A stretch of DNA of 45,029 nucleotides from an uncultured Christensenella sp. (GCA_905203015.1 CAJKUC010000016.1:1-45029); one strand, 5' to 3'. Counted from the first letter of the stretch, positions 7,767 through 16,530 are shown. Translations and numbers: made by a program. The notes: generated from the sequence alone by a model not told the origin.

Positions 7767-7803
7767 AAAAAATCCCGATCTCTTCAGAGGTCGGGATTTT
7801 TTT
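7767..7803 (+). terminator. Intrinsic terminator of hup
   Basis: A 15-bp stem, AAAATCCCGATCTCT paired with AGAGGTCGGGATTTT (one T-G wobble), followed by T. Confidence 0.9.
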
Positions 7804-7890
7804 CTGTCCTTTTTCCCCTTTTTCCATTTTTTACGCCGATACAAAAATTTTTTTCGTTGCAAAAATCTTTCAAAATCTTACGCCGCACGA

Positions 7891-8019
7891 TTTCGGTTTT
7901 TACGGGTAAAAAGCCGAAAAAAGTCTGTTTATAGCCTGGATTTACCCCTTATTTTTAAAAACGTGAGTTGAAAAAATATGCAAAAAAGTGCCTGTTTTTA
8001 CGCAAAAACAGGCACTTTT
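7891..8019. other. Non-coding stretch with two strong hairpins between hup and glmM
   Basis: Hairpin 1 (7891-7919) pairs TTTCGGTTTTTAC with GTAAAAAGCCGAAA (one bulge). Its GGGTAAA (7904-7910) can alternatively pair with TTTACCC at 7941-7947. Hairpin 2 has a perfect 16-bp stem (7984-7999 with 8004-8019) and a 4-nt loop, with a T6 run only on the minus-strand reading. Both lie after the hup terminator and before the glmM promoter, so neither neighbour explains them. I found no clear promoter for a small RNA. The rest of 7804-8044 shows no gene. Confidence 0.4.
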
Positions 8020-8044
8020 CATAAAAACAACGCCATAAAATGAT

Positions 8045-8073
8045 TTGACAAACGCAGAAAAATACCCTAAAAT
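8045..8073 (+). promoter_or_regulatory. Sigma-A promoter of glmM-glmS
   Basis: TTGACA (8045-8050), 17-nt spacer with AGAAAAATAC, TAAAAT (8068-8073). The leader is about 110 nt and AT-rich. It contains no glmS-ribozyme core. Confidence 0.87.
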
Positions 8074-8192
8074 ATAAAAACTTGCAATATCGGCGGATAT
8101 ATTTTATAATTTTCAATATATTTCGCAAAATTTCAAAAATCTTTCGCATAGTATAAAGCAGAAGAAACCGAAAGAAAAAAGGATGGCGGATT

Positions 8193-9512
8193 ATGGGCTT
8201 ATTTTTCGGCACGGACGGCTTACGCGGCAAAGTAAACGAAGACCTTACTTTCGACGTAGCGTATAAAGCGGGTAATGCTCTTTCTTCTCTGAAAGACCGC
8301 CCCACCGTTTTAATCGGCGGCGACACAAGAATTTCCCGCTCGTACCTTACGGCGGGTGTGGCGGGCGGCGCGATGAGCGGCGGCGCAAACGTTATCGACG
8401 CGGGCGTGATCCCTACTGCGGGAATCGCGTATTTAACGCGGACAATCGGCGCAGACTACGGAGTGGTGATCAGCGCGTCGCACAACAGCGGCGAATACAA
8501 CGGAATCAAGGTATTCGGCGGCGCGGGATACAAACTCGGCGATAAGGAAGAAGAGCGCATAGAACGCTGTTTTATTCACGAAAAAACGAACGATTTCCCT
8601 TTCATCGGCACATATGCGCAGGATTTCACTCTGATTAAAAAATACCGCGATTTTCTGCTTTCATTCGTCGAACGGCCCTTTCATGGAAAAACGATCGTGC
8701 TCGATTGCGCGTTCGGGGCGGCGCACAGAATCGCGCCCGAGATTTTCCGTAAAGCGGGAGCGAGCGTCGTGGCGGCAAACTGCGTAAACGACGGACTTTC
8801 GATCAATAAAAACTGCGGCGCCGTATCGCCGCAAAATCTCGTAAAAAAAGTGCTCCGTTATAAAGCGGATATCGGCTTTGCTTTCGACGGCGACGCCGAT
8901 CGCCTGATTGCCGTAGACGAAAAAGGCGAGGTGATCGACGGAGATATGATCCTCTGCGCGCTTGCCGTATATTTCAAGAAAACGGGGCGATTGCGCGGCA
9001 ACGCCGTCGTGGGTACGAGCCACACGAACATGGCGGCGGAAGCGCACCTGAAAGCGCACGGCATCGAAATGCTCCGCACGGATATCGGCGATAAATACGT
9101 GCTTGCTAAACTCCTTGAAAAAGGTCTGTCGCTCGGCGGCGAACAGAGCGGGCACGTGATACTGAACGATTTCGCAACGACGGGCGACGGCATCCTGACG
9201 GCGATCGCCGTGATGAATATGCTGCTTTCCGAAAACATTACGGCTTCCCGGGGATTGAAAATAGAATTATATCCGCAGAAAAACGTCGGCGTACCCGTAA
9301 CAGATAAATTCCGCGTAATCAACAGCGAAGAACTCGGCAGGCAGACGGCAAAATGCGCCGCCCTTCTGGAAGGGAAAGGCAGGCTGATGATCCGCGCTTC
9401 GGGAACGGAACCGAAAATACGCGTGATGGCGGAAAGCCTCGATAAAGAACTCAATCGTTCGATCGTAAGCGCAATCGTTTCCACAATCGAAAAAATCAAT
9501 CGGGAGGAATAA
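8193..9512 (+). CDS. glmM: Phosphoglucosamine mutase
   Basis: A 439-aa alpha-D-phosphohexomutase converting glucosamine-6-phosphate to glucosamine-1-phosphate for UDP-GlcNAc and peptidoglycan. The N-terminal FGTDGLRGKVNEDLT motif, the phosphoserine loop ISASHN (S96), the metal loop FDGDADR (residues 231-237), the sugar loop GGEQSGH and the C-terminal phosphate-binding RASGTEPKIRVM are all present and in order. The length is near the usual 445 aa. ATG 8193 is preceded by AAAGGATGG. It lies 5 nt before glmS, so the two consecutive enzymes are co-transcribed; order of use is GlmS then GlmM. Confidence 0.95.
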   Translation: MGLFFGTDGLRGKVNEDLTFDVAYKAGNALSSLKDRPTVLIGGDTRISRSYLTAGVAGGAMSGGANVIDAGVIPTAGIAYLTRTIGADYGVVISASHNSGEYNGIKVFGGAGYKLGDKEEERIERCFIHEKTNDFPFIGTYAQDFTLIKKYRDFLLSFVERPFHGKTIVLDCAFGAAHRIAPEIFRKAGASVVAANCVNDGLSINKNCGAVSPQNLVKKVLRYKADIGFAFDGDADRLIAVDEKGEVIDGDMILCALAVYFKKTGRLRGNAVVGTSHTNMAAEAHLKAHGIEMLRTDIGDKYVLAKLLEKGLSLGGEQSGHVILNDFATTGDGILTAIAVMNMLLSENITASRGLKIELYPQKNVGVPVTDKFRVINSEELGRQTAKCAALLEGKGRLMIRASGTEPKIRVMAESLDKELNRSIVSAIVSTIEKINREE

Positions 9513-9517
9513 TTTTT

Positions 9518-11377
9518 ATGTGCGGCATTACGGGCTATATCGGTGAAAATCCCGAAACTACTCTTCTTTATAAACTGACTCTTCTGGAATATCGCGGCTA
9601 CGATTCGGCGGGAATCGCCGTAAAAGGCAAAGCCGCCGCAAACAAGCGGGATACTATCGCCGTTACGAAGCGGGCGGGCGATCTTCGCGTGCTGAAAGAA
9701 GCCGTGCAAACATCGGGTGCAACGCCGGACGCACGTTTCGGTATCGGGCATACGCGCTGGGCAACGCACGGAAAGCCGGACGAAACCAACGCGCATCCGC
9801 ATGTTTCTTCAGACGGGAAATGGGCCGTGGTGCACAACGGAATCATCGAAAACTATCTTTCTTTAAAAAACGAACTGATTGCCAAAGGCTACGCGTTCTA
9901 CGGCGAAACGGACACGGAAACGATCGCCAAACTGCTGGAATATTACGAAGCACAGGGCTTTTCCTCTCCCGAAGCCGTAAAACGGACGTGTGAAAGGCTG
10001 ACGGGCAGTTTTGCTCTCGCGATTTTGCACGAAGGCGACGACGGAATTTTTTTCGCAAAAAACAAAAGTCCCCTTTATCTCGCCGCTGCTTCCTCACACG
10101 CCGCCGTGAAGGCGGGAAATACCCTGCCCCGCACAGAAAAGCATTGCATGATCGCCAGCGACACGATTTGTTTCCGTGATTTTGCAGACGAATATTATGC
10201 TCTGCCCGACGGCACGTACGGCTTCGCAACGGAATACGGCGTACGTTTTTACGATAAAAACGGCGAGACAGAAATTACGCCGGAACGCGTTTCCGCCGTG
10301 GAATTTTCCGCGGAAAACGCCTATCCGCATTACATGCTGAAAGAAATTTACGAAACGAAAGACGCGATCGCCCGCGCCGCAAAATTTTATAAAAAATCAC
10401 TTCTCCCCGAAAACTATCCCCCGCTTTCCAGCAATGCTTTTTCCGCCGTGAAACTGGTGGGGTGCGGCACGGCATACCACGCCGCGCTTGCGGGCGCGAG
10501 AATGATAGAAAACGCCACGAATCTCGACTGCGCCGTTTTCGTCGGCAGCGAATTTCGTTATGCCGCTCCGAAAATGAACGAACATACGCTCGTCGTTCTC
10601 GTAAGCCAGAGCGGAGAGACGGCGGATACACTCGCCGCTTTGGAAGAAGCAAAGGAAAAGGGCGCGAAAACGCTTGCCGTCGTCAATGCCGAACACAGCA
10701 CGCTGGCTAAAAACGCCGATATGATTCTGCCCGTAAAAGCGGGTGCGGAAATCGCCGTTGCTTCCACAAAGGCATACACCTGCCAATTGACGGCGTTATA
10801 CGCTTTGGCAAAATTGCTGGAAGCGGCGGAAAAGAACGCCGCATACCCGGATCTTTCGGCAATCGACACGTTTCTTTCGCTTCTCTCTTTCGGCAACGAA
10901 CGCGAATTGAAAGAAATTGCCGCCACGCTCGGCGAAGGAAAACAACTTTTTATGATCGGCAGAGGCGGCGATTATTACACCGCCCTCGAAGCAAGCCTGA
11001 AAATTAAAGAAACGTCGTACGTCAATGCCGACGTATATTATGCCGGCGAATTAAAACACGGCTTTCTCGCGCTTGTCGATCAGAATTCTTACGTGATCGT
11101 ATTCGCCACCAACGAAAAATTGCTTTCAAAAACGCTTGCAAACGCGGCGGAAGCGCAGGCACGCGGCGCAAAAATCATACTTTTCACTACGGCGGAAAAT
11201 CTCTGCGGCAACGAAGACAAATTTTACCGCGTTCTGCGCGTTCCCTCGCTCGGCAACGATTTACAGTTTGCCGAAAATATTCTTCCCTGGCAACTGATCG
11301 CCTACTATCTTTCCGTAAGCAAGGGGCTCAATCCGGATAAACCGAGAAACCTTGCGAAAAGCGTCACCGTGGAATAG
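9518..11377 (+). CDS. glmS: Glutamine--fructose-6-phosphate aminotransferase (isomerizing)
   Basis: A 619-aa enzyme making glucosamine-6-phosphate from fructose-6-phosphate and glutamine, the entry point to amino sugars. The N-terminal class II glutaminase domain starts MCGITGYIG, with C2 becoming the nucleophile after methionine removal, and contains GHTRWATHGKPDETNAHPH. Two SIS sugar-isomerase domains follow (LVGCGTAYHAALAGARM near 310; the GRGGDYYTALEASLKIKET segment near 485). The C-terminus ends with PDKPRNLAKSVTVE. It is slightly longer than the usual 600-609 aa because of small insertions. GGGAGGA precedes the start. With only 5 nt after glmM there is no room for the glmS ribozyme. Its 3' end overlaps the convergent next gene by 14 nt and no terminator is visible. 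Confidence 0.95.
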   Translation: MCGITGYIGENPETTLLYKLTLLEYRGYDSAGIAVKGKAAANKRDTIAVTKRAGDLRVLKEAVQTSGATPDARFGIGHTRWATHGKPDETNAHPHVSSDGKWAVVHNGIIENYLSLKNELIAKGYAFYGETDTETIAKLLEYYEAQGFSSPEAVKRTCERLTGSFALAILHEGDDGIFFAKNKSPLYLAAASSHAAVKAGNTLPRTEKHCMIASDTICFRDFADEYYALPDGTYGFATEYGVRFYDKNGETEITPERVSAVEFSAENAYPHYMLKEIYETKDAIARAAKFYKKSLLPENYPPLSSNAFSAVKLVGCGTAYHAALAGARMIENATNLDCAVFVGSEFRYAAPKMNEHTLVVLVSQSGETADTLAALEEAKEKGAKTLAVVNAEHSTLAKNADMILPVKAGAEIAVASTKAYTCQLTALYALAKLLEAAEKNAAYPDLSAIDTFLSLLSFGNERELKEIAATLGEGKQLFMIGRGGDYYTALEASLKIKETSYVNADVYYAGELKHGFLALVDQNSYVIVFATNEKLLSKTLANAAEAQARGAKIILFTTAENLCGNEDKFYRVLRVPSLGNDLQFAENILPWQLIAYYLSVSKGLNPDKPRNLAKSVTVE

Positions 11378-12593
11378 TCCGCGATAATGCGCGAGTGCCG
11401 ATCCCGCGGAAATTTCGTCCTTTTCGCAAAAAATCTTCCTCTTCGATTTTTTCTTTCTTTTTAAACGCGGAATCTTTTTTCCGCAACGAAAAAACAGCGC
11501 AATACGCAATCACTCCGCCGCCGAGCACTCCCGCGACGGGGTAAAATATTTTTACAATCTTTTCAAACGGCAGAAACGAACAGAGGCAAAAGGCGAGCGC
11601 CGAGAATGTTTCCGCGCCCGTTCCCCTTTTTTTCGCCGCTTTTGAAATGGGATAAAACGCGCAGACGAACGTCACCGCCGTACCAACGGCTGAAAGGGCG
11701 GAAACGATTCCGTTTCCGCCGAGAATTTTTTCAAGCGGAAGCGGATAGGAATAACTGCTTTTATCGCTGCCGAGAACGGATAAAATCAACGCCGACAGCG
11801 CGCAGAGCAATGCGGCGGACAATGAAGCGACCAAAAGAAATATTCCGTTCCGCCGCTGTTGTTCGCCGTTTTCTATTCCGCTCAGCCCCGTTATCCGTGT
11901 TTTTGTCCGCGTATTTTCCGCCCGATTTTCAAAATGTTCCGGATTTTCCGCGCCGCACTCCGCGCCGGTCGCACCGAAATCGCATGCCGACGGCATCACG
12001 GAAAATACGTTCATACCCGCATAAACCAGTGCCGAAAACATATCCGAAACGCCGCGCAAAACGCCCGTATGTTCGGGTGCGGAAAATGCTCCGTTTCCGC
12101 ACAGACAGCCTACGACGAAAAAAATCAATACGGGCGTAAAAACGGCGTTGAATGCCCCCAGCGAAGCCACCCCTTTCCGCGTGAAAAATACGGCGAACAC
12201 AATCAGAAGAGCGACGAAAAAAGGCTTGAACCGCGGATACGAAGCGTTTGCGGCGGCAAGCATCGCCGTGCCTACGCAAAACGAACAATACAACGAAGAA
12301 GCGCGCACGGCTTTTGAAATTTTCCTTCCGAAAATCGCCGCGATCACGCCGTCGAATCCCCCGTATTCCGCCCCGAGCCGCAAAAACAGATAAAGGCCGA
12401 AAAAGAAAGCGACTCCCCCCGCAAAAAGCGGAAAAATGCGGAAGCCGCCGAAAAACACAAGCAATTCTCTTCCAGAAAGAAATCCCGCGCCCGCCACCGA
12501 GCCGACGAACGTACACGTCGTTTTCACACACGAAAACGAGCGTTTCCGCGTTCCGTTATTCTCTCTTTTCCCCGGATTCTCACCTTGATTCAT
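11364..12593 (-). CDS. YkvI-like multi-spanning membrane protein, putative transporter
   Basis: A 409-aa protein with about ten hydrophobic segments. The first carries TFVGSVAGAGFLSGRELLVFFGGF, a glycine-rich unwound-helix signature shared with YkvI and related APC/LeuT-fold families, so an amino-acid or ion transporter is likely but unproven. The loop around residues 205-240 and the basic C-terminal tail (about 40 residues, many K/R/E) are hydrophilic. The assigned ATG 12593 has no clear ribosome binding site; a GTG about 22 codons later would start closer to the family's usual N-terminus. It lies 69 nt after the COG2509 gene on the same strand and overlaps glmS tail to tail by 14 nt. Confidence 0.7.
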   Translation of the reverse strand: MNQGENPGKRENNGTRKRSFSCVKTTCTFVGSVAGAGFLSGRELLVFFGGFRIFPLFAGGVAFFFGLYLFLRLGAEYGGFDGVIAAIFGRKISKAVRASSLYCSFCVGTAMLAAANASYPRFKPFFVALLIVFAVFFTRKGVASLGAFNAVFTPVLIFFVVGCLCGNGAFSAPEHTGVLRGVSDMFSALVYAGMNVFSVMPSACDFGATGAECGAENPEHFENRAENTRTKTRITGLSGIENGEQQRRNGIFLLVASLSAALLCALSALILSVLGSDKSSYSYPLPLEKILGGNGIVSALSAVGTAVTFVCAFYPISKAAKKRGTGAETFSALAFCLCSFLPFEKIVKIFYPVAGVLGGGVIAYCAVFSLRKKDSAFKKKEKIEEEDFLRKGRNFRGIGTRALSRTIPR

Positions 12594-12662
12594 ACTATAT
12601 AAAATACCGCGAAGAAAGAAAAAATAGAACGGGCGAAACGAAAATTTTTATTTTTCGTTACA

Positions 12663-14234
12663 TCAACAAAGCAACGCCGCATATACGGCGTCTGCCACAC
12701 GTATGCCGTCGGCGGCGGAAGATGTGATTCCGCCCGCATACCCCGCGCCTTCCCCGCACGGGAAAAGCATGCCGCACGATACCGACTGCATGTTTTCGCC
12801 GCGCACGATACGCACGGGCGAACTGGTACGCGTTTCCGCCGCGGTGAGAAGCGCGTCGGGATTCGCGAAGCCTTTCAGCCGTATCTCCATTCCCGTAATC
12901 GCACGCTTCAATTCCGCCGTAACGGCCTCGGGAAGCACCGCCGCAAGATCGGCAAACGCCGTGCCTCGGGGATAAGTGGGTAGCACTTCTCCGAAACGCG
13001 CGCTTTCTTTACCCGCCAGAAAATCCCCCACGCGCTGTACGGGCGCAACGAATTTTCCTCCGCCCGCGGCGAACGCGGCTCGCTCTATCTTCCGCTGAAA
13101 TTCCACGCCCGCAAGAGGATTATCCTCGGGATAATCGGCGGAAGTCACCTGCACGATCAACGCGGAATTCGCATTTTTCCCGTTCCGTGCGTAGTTGCTC
13201 ATACCGTTCGTGGTAACGCCGCCCTCCTCGCTTGCCGCAGCCATCACGTAGCCGCCCGGGCACATACAGAAAGTGAACGCCGCGCGTTCCCCGTGAAATA
13301 CGCATTTATAATCGGCAGGCGGCAGCAACGGATATTTTTCCCCGTATTGCGAAAACGAAATCGCATCCTGCAAATGTTCGATCCGCACGCCCACGGCGAA
13401 ATCCTTTTTCGTCATTTCAATGCCGCGCAAGCGGAACATTTCAAACGTATCTCGCGCGCTGTGCCCCACAGCCGCCACCAGCGCCGTCGCCTCGATTTTT
13501 TCTTTTTTAATCGATTTCCCGTCGCTTCCTTTCGTTTCGATTTCCACGGCGTAAAGTGCGCCGCCTTTGATTTCTATATCCGTAAGTTTCGCGCCGAAAA
13601 GTACTTTTGCGCCGTGTGCAAGCAGATATTCGCGCATGTTTTTCACCACGGACTTCAATTTATCGCTGCCGATATGCGGCTTGTTCAGATAGAGAATTTC
13701 TTCCGGCGCGCCGAATTTCACGAATTCCGAAAGAACTTCGTCGTTTTCCTTCACGTGCGTACCCGTATTCAGTTTTCCGTCGGAAAAAGTTCCCGCACCT
13801 CCCTCGCCGAACGACACGTTGCTTTCCGCATTCAGATCGCCCGTTTCATGAAAACGAAGCAACGTCTTTTCCCGCTCTTCCACGCGTTCGCCGCGTTCGA
13901 TCACCACAGGGATAATGCCGTGTTTTAAAAGCCGCAACGCACAAAACAGCCCCGCGGGCCCGCTGCCCGCCACGATTACGGGCTTATCTTCTGGCGGCGT
14001 TTTTTCTCGCGGCAGCCGCTCGGGTTCCGCTTCGCATCGTTCCGTTTGTTTTTTTGCGGAAAATTCGATCGAATACACATAACAGATATTGTTTTTATCG
14101 CGCGCGTCCAATGATTTTTTCAGAATTCTGAAATAAGCGGGTTCGCATTTCAAAGCGCGCCGCGCACGATCGTACAAAACGCTTTCACTCTCTCCGATTT
14201 TCAGTTTTATATTGGATAATTTTTCGATTTTCAT
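12663..14234 (-). CDS. FAD-dependent dehydrogenase of the COG2509 type
   Basis: A 523-aa flavoprotein. Residues 1-60 form a small N-terminal domain typical of this family (YDRARRALKCEPAYFRILKKS). The Rossmann FAD-binding motif VIVAGSGPAGLFCALRLL follows at 86-103. Also present are the FGEGGAGTFSDGKLNTGTH motif and a C-terminal FAD motif GMLFPCGEGAGYAGGITSSA. Substrate is unknown; homologues are annotated only as uncharacterised FAD-dependent dehydrogenases. The start codon overlaps the stop of the upstream flavoprotein (ATGA), indicating translational coupling, so the two probably act together or are needed in equal amounts. Confidence 0.88.
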   Translation of the reverse strand: MKIEKLSNIKLKIGESESVLYDRARRALKCEPAYFRILKKSLDARDKNNICYVYSIEFSAKKQTERCEAEPERLPREKTPPEDKPVIVAGSGPAGLFCALRLLKHGIIPVVIERGERVEEREKTLLRFHETGDLNAESNVSFGEGGAGTFSDGKLNTGTHVKENDEVLSEFVKFGAPEEILYLNKPHIGSDKLKSVVKNMREYLLAHGAKVLFGAKLTDIEIKGGALYAVEIETKGSDGKSIKKEKIEATALVAAVGHSARDTFEMFRLRGIEMTKKDFAVGVRIEHLQDAISFSQYGEKYPLLPPADYKCVFHGERAAFTFCMCPGGYVMAAASEEGGVTTNGMSNYARNGKNANSALIVQVTSADYPEDNPLAGVEFQRKIERAAFAAGGGKFVAPVQRVGDFLAGKESARFGEVLPTYPRGTAFADLAAVLPEAVTAELKRAITGMEIRLKGFANPDALLTAAETRTSSPVRIVRGENMQSVSCGMLFPCGEGAGYAGGITSSAADGIRVADAVYAALLC

Positions 14235-15718
14235 TGCTTTTCACCGTCGTTTCCGAACATACTTTTTCCCGCCGTGCACGCGGAAGAATAAGCCCATTGC
14301 AGATTATATCCGCCGCACGCGCCGTCGCAATCGAGTATCTCTCCGGCAAAATATACGTTCGGCGCGAAAACCGACGAAAAATCTCCGTTTGTTTCGCTTA
14401 AAGGCACGCCGCCGCGCGTGGCCTGCGCGTTATCGAAGCCGAGCGTTCCCGTGATCGTCATGCGGTAATCTTTTGCCGTTTCCGCCAATGCTGCGGCAAC
14501 TTCTTCCGCCTCTTTCTGCGATAAATCCCCGTATTTTTCCGCCGCTTTTACCGCAATTCTCCGCCCCGCCTGATTGTTCACGATTCCGAACAGCAATTCT
14601 TCTACGGGCATATCCTTATATTTCCGCCGTTTTTCCGCCAATACTTTCTTTAATTCTTCGGCGGAAACGTCGGGCAGAAAATTCACCGACAGACTCAGCC
14701 TTCCGTGCGCAAACACGTCCTCTTCCGAGCCGCCCGCCGCCTGTTTATACGGAATGTACGACGAAATACAGAACGCGCCGTCGCCCGAAACGCCGAATTC
14801 CGTGAACAAAATATCGCCGCGCAGGCGCACGATTTCGCGTTCGCGATCGAAAAGCGCAATACCCACGTCGAAAACGCGTATTCCTTTCAGCGTTCGGTTT
14901 TCCTTTTCCGCGCATTTCAATTGCACGAGTACGGGAAAAAGCGGCGTAATCGTATGCCCCAGCAAGCGAGCGAACGCATACCCGGCGCCGTCCGATCCGA
15001 AATTTTTCGCCGCTTTTCCGCCCGTACTAATCAATACGTTTTCGGAAAAATATACGGCGTTTTGCGTTTGCACGGTGATTTTCGCTCCGTTTGTCGCTTC
15101 TTTTTCCGATAAAAGCCCGATGTTTTCAACGTTTTCTCCCGTAAGAATATTTGCGCCTCGCCGCGCCGCTTCCGCCCGCAGGCAATCGGTGAGAGAAGAA
15201 GCCTGCCTCGAAGCGGGATAAACGCGCCCGCGTTCGTCGGAAAACGTGATACACCCTAACGAAAGTAAAAAGTGCCTTAAATCCGCCGACGAAAACTCTT
15301 TCAGTGCCTCACGGATTTTACCTTTCCCCTCGGGGAAACAAGAAAAATACCCTTCGTCGCCGTTTTCTGCGCCCGCGTTTACGTTTGTCACGTTGCCCCA
15401 GCCTCCGCCCGTCGCGGAAAGTTTTCTTCCCGCGCGTTCTCCCTTTTCCAGCACCAGCACGTCTTTGTTTCCGTATTTAGAAGCAAAAAACAGCCCCGCC
15501 GCGCCTCCGCCGATCACGATCGCGCGGTAAATTTTTTCTTCCGCCCGCAACGTTTGTCGTTCTCCCGCCTTTGCGCCCGTCTTTGTTTTTTCCGTCGCCT
15601 GTTTTTCGTCAGCCGTTTTCGAGTGCGCCTGTTTTTCTTTCGCAGGCTTCCCGCCGTCGCGTTTTTCGGCGAAAAAATTACGTTGTATCCGCTCCGTTTT
15701 CTTCTTCACGCTTTTCAT
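14231..15718 (-). CDS. NAD(P)/FAD-dependent oxidoreductase of the HI0933/YhiN (BaiN) family
   Basis: A 495-aa flavoprotein with AIVIGGGAAGLFFASKYG (from residue 67), the family motif GRKLSATGGGWGNVTN, a GGKAAKNFGSDGAGYAFARL segment and a C-terminal ARGGVPLSE followed by NVYFAGEILDCDGACGGYNL. Members include flavoproteins that reduce unsaturated bile-acid intermediates, but most have unknown substrates. Residues 1-62 are a charged Lys/Glu/Ala-rich extension absent from the family. The ATG lies only 8 nt after a good -10 box, so the mRNA would be essentially leaderless; alternatively translation begins at TTG codon 57, which has GGGAG 11 nt upstream. It is followed by the coupled COG2509 gene. 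Confidence 0.85.
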   Translation of the reverse strand: MKSVKKKTERIQRNFFAEKRDGGKPAKEKQAHSKTADEKQATEKTKTGAKAGERQTLRAEEKIYRAIVIGGGAAGLFFASKYGNKDVLVLEKGERAGRKLSATGGGWGNVTNVNAGAENGDEGYFSCFPEGKGKIREALKEFSSADLRHFLLSLGCITFSDERGRVYPASRQASSLTDCLRAEAARRGANILTGENVENIGLLSEKEATNGAKITVQTQNAVYFSENVLISTGGKAAKNFGSDGAGYAFARLLGHTITPLFPVLVQLKCAEKENRTLKGIRVFDVGIALFDREREIVRLRGDILFTEFGVSGDGAFCISSYIPYKQAAGGSEEDVFAHGRLSLSVNFLPDVSAEELKKVLAEKRRKYKDMPVEELLFGIVNNQAGRRIAVKAAEKYGDLSQKEAEEVAAALAETAKDYRMTITGTLGFDNAQATRGGVPLSETNGDFSSVFAPNVYFAGEILDCDGACGGYNLQWAYSSACTAGKSMFGNDGEKQ

Positions 15719-15726
15719 ACACCGTT

Positions 15727-15755
15727 ATTTTAACGTATTTTTTCACTCTTGTCAA
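15727..15755 (-). promoter_or_regulatory. Sigma-A promoter of the two-flavoprotein operon
   Basis: On the minus strand TTGACA (plus 15750-15755), 17-nt spacer with GAAAAAATACG, TAAAAT (plus 15727-15732). Predicted transcription start is about 15720, next to the ATG at 15718. Confidence 0.85.
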
Positions 15756-15784
15756 TTTGATACGCCTGCCGCGCATATTTTCGT

Positions 15785-15813
15785 TTGCTTTTTTCTTTGC
15801 GCAATGCTATAAT
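15785..15813 (+). promoter_or_regulatory. Sigma-A promoter of the PH-like membrane protein gene
   Basis: TTGCTT (15785-15790), 17-nt spacer, TATAAT (15808-15813). It is divergent from the flavoprotein promoter 30 bp away. Confidence 0.7.
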
Positions 15814-15933
15814 AAAGATACTTTATCCGCATACCGCGTTTCGTGTTCGTACGTCGATCCGTTTATTTGCATTACACCCATACGATACACCTGACGAAAA
15901 CGCATCGGAAAGCGGAAAAAGAAAGGATAAAAC

Positions 15934-16428
15934 ATGGCTGAAAAAAAGAACAAAAAAGAAACTTTTGAAGTATTCCCGCTGAAAAAAACGGCGTCCGTCA
16001 CATGGCTTTCCGTCGCCGCCCTCGTGCTTTCCGTCGCGGGGATAATTCTCTCTTCGATACGTATTTATAAAAACGGCGTGGATTCGTTTTACGATTGGCT
16101 GAAAAACCCTTTTCTTATCCTCGTCTGCGTTTTTGCGATCGTCGTAGTGACGGCGCTTCTGATGCACAGCGAATACCGCGTGAGCGAAAAAGAACTGATT
16201 TCCTGCTACGGCTTCATAAAAAGCAGGCTGCCGCTTTCCGAAATCACCTCCGCCACTTCCGACGCGGAAACGAATAAAATCTTTCTCACGCTTTCTTCCG
16301 CCGAAGGACAACTTGTGATCGTCACCGCGCCGGATAAGCGCGAAGACCTCGTGCGCGCCATGCTGAAAGGCAATCCGTCGATCGATTACGGCTTCACTTT
16401 CCGCGATAAGCCCGAAGAGGAACAATAA
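15934..16428 (+). CDS. Small membrane protein with a bacterial PH-like domain
   Basis: A 164-aa protein with a charged N-terminus, two membrane helices (about residues 22-43 and 60-80), then a beta-rich soluble part starting SEYRVSEKELISCYGFIKSR, which fits the bacterial PH-like fold (YdbT/YvbH type) found in envelope proteins. The acidic tail is KPEEEQ. AAAGGA precedes the ATG by 7 nt. No partner genes: its divergent neighbour encodes the flavoproteins and a shared terminator separates it from the convergent lipoprotein gene. Function is unknown. Confidence 0.72.
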   Translation: MAEKKNKKETFEVFPLKKTASVTWLSVAALVLSVAGIILSSIRIYKNGVDSFYDWLKNPFLILVCVFAIVVVTALLMHSEYRVSEKELISCYGFIKSRLPLSEITSATSDAETNKIFLTLSSAEGQLVIVTAPDKREDLVRAMLKGNPSIDYGFTFRDKPEEEQ

Positions 16429-16463
16429 ATATTTCCTCGGTAACAAAAATCGAAAACGAACGA

Positions 16464-16502
16464 AAAACGCACGCAAGGCACATTTTCGCCTGCGTGCGTT
16501 TT
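16464..16502. terminator. Bidirectional terminator between the PH-like and lipoprotein genes
   Basis: AAAACGCACGCAAGGC (16464-16479) pairs with GCCTGCGTGCGTTTT (16488-16502) with one bulge. A- and T-runs flank both sides, serving both converging genes. Confidence 0.85.
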
Positions 16503-16530
16503 CCGTTCGTTGTTTTGTTTTCGTGCCGTA

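Noticed and set aside
7979..8045. A 21-codon frame over hairpin 2
   Set aside because: No ribosome binding site, and the sequence is dictated by the hairpin palindrome.
9500..9520. glmS ribozyme
   Set aside because: Only 5 nt separate glmM and glmS, and the glmM leader lacks the ribozyme core.
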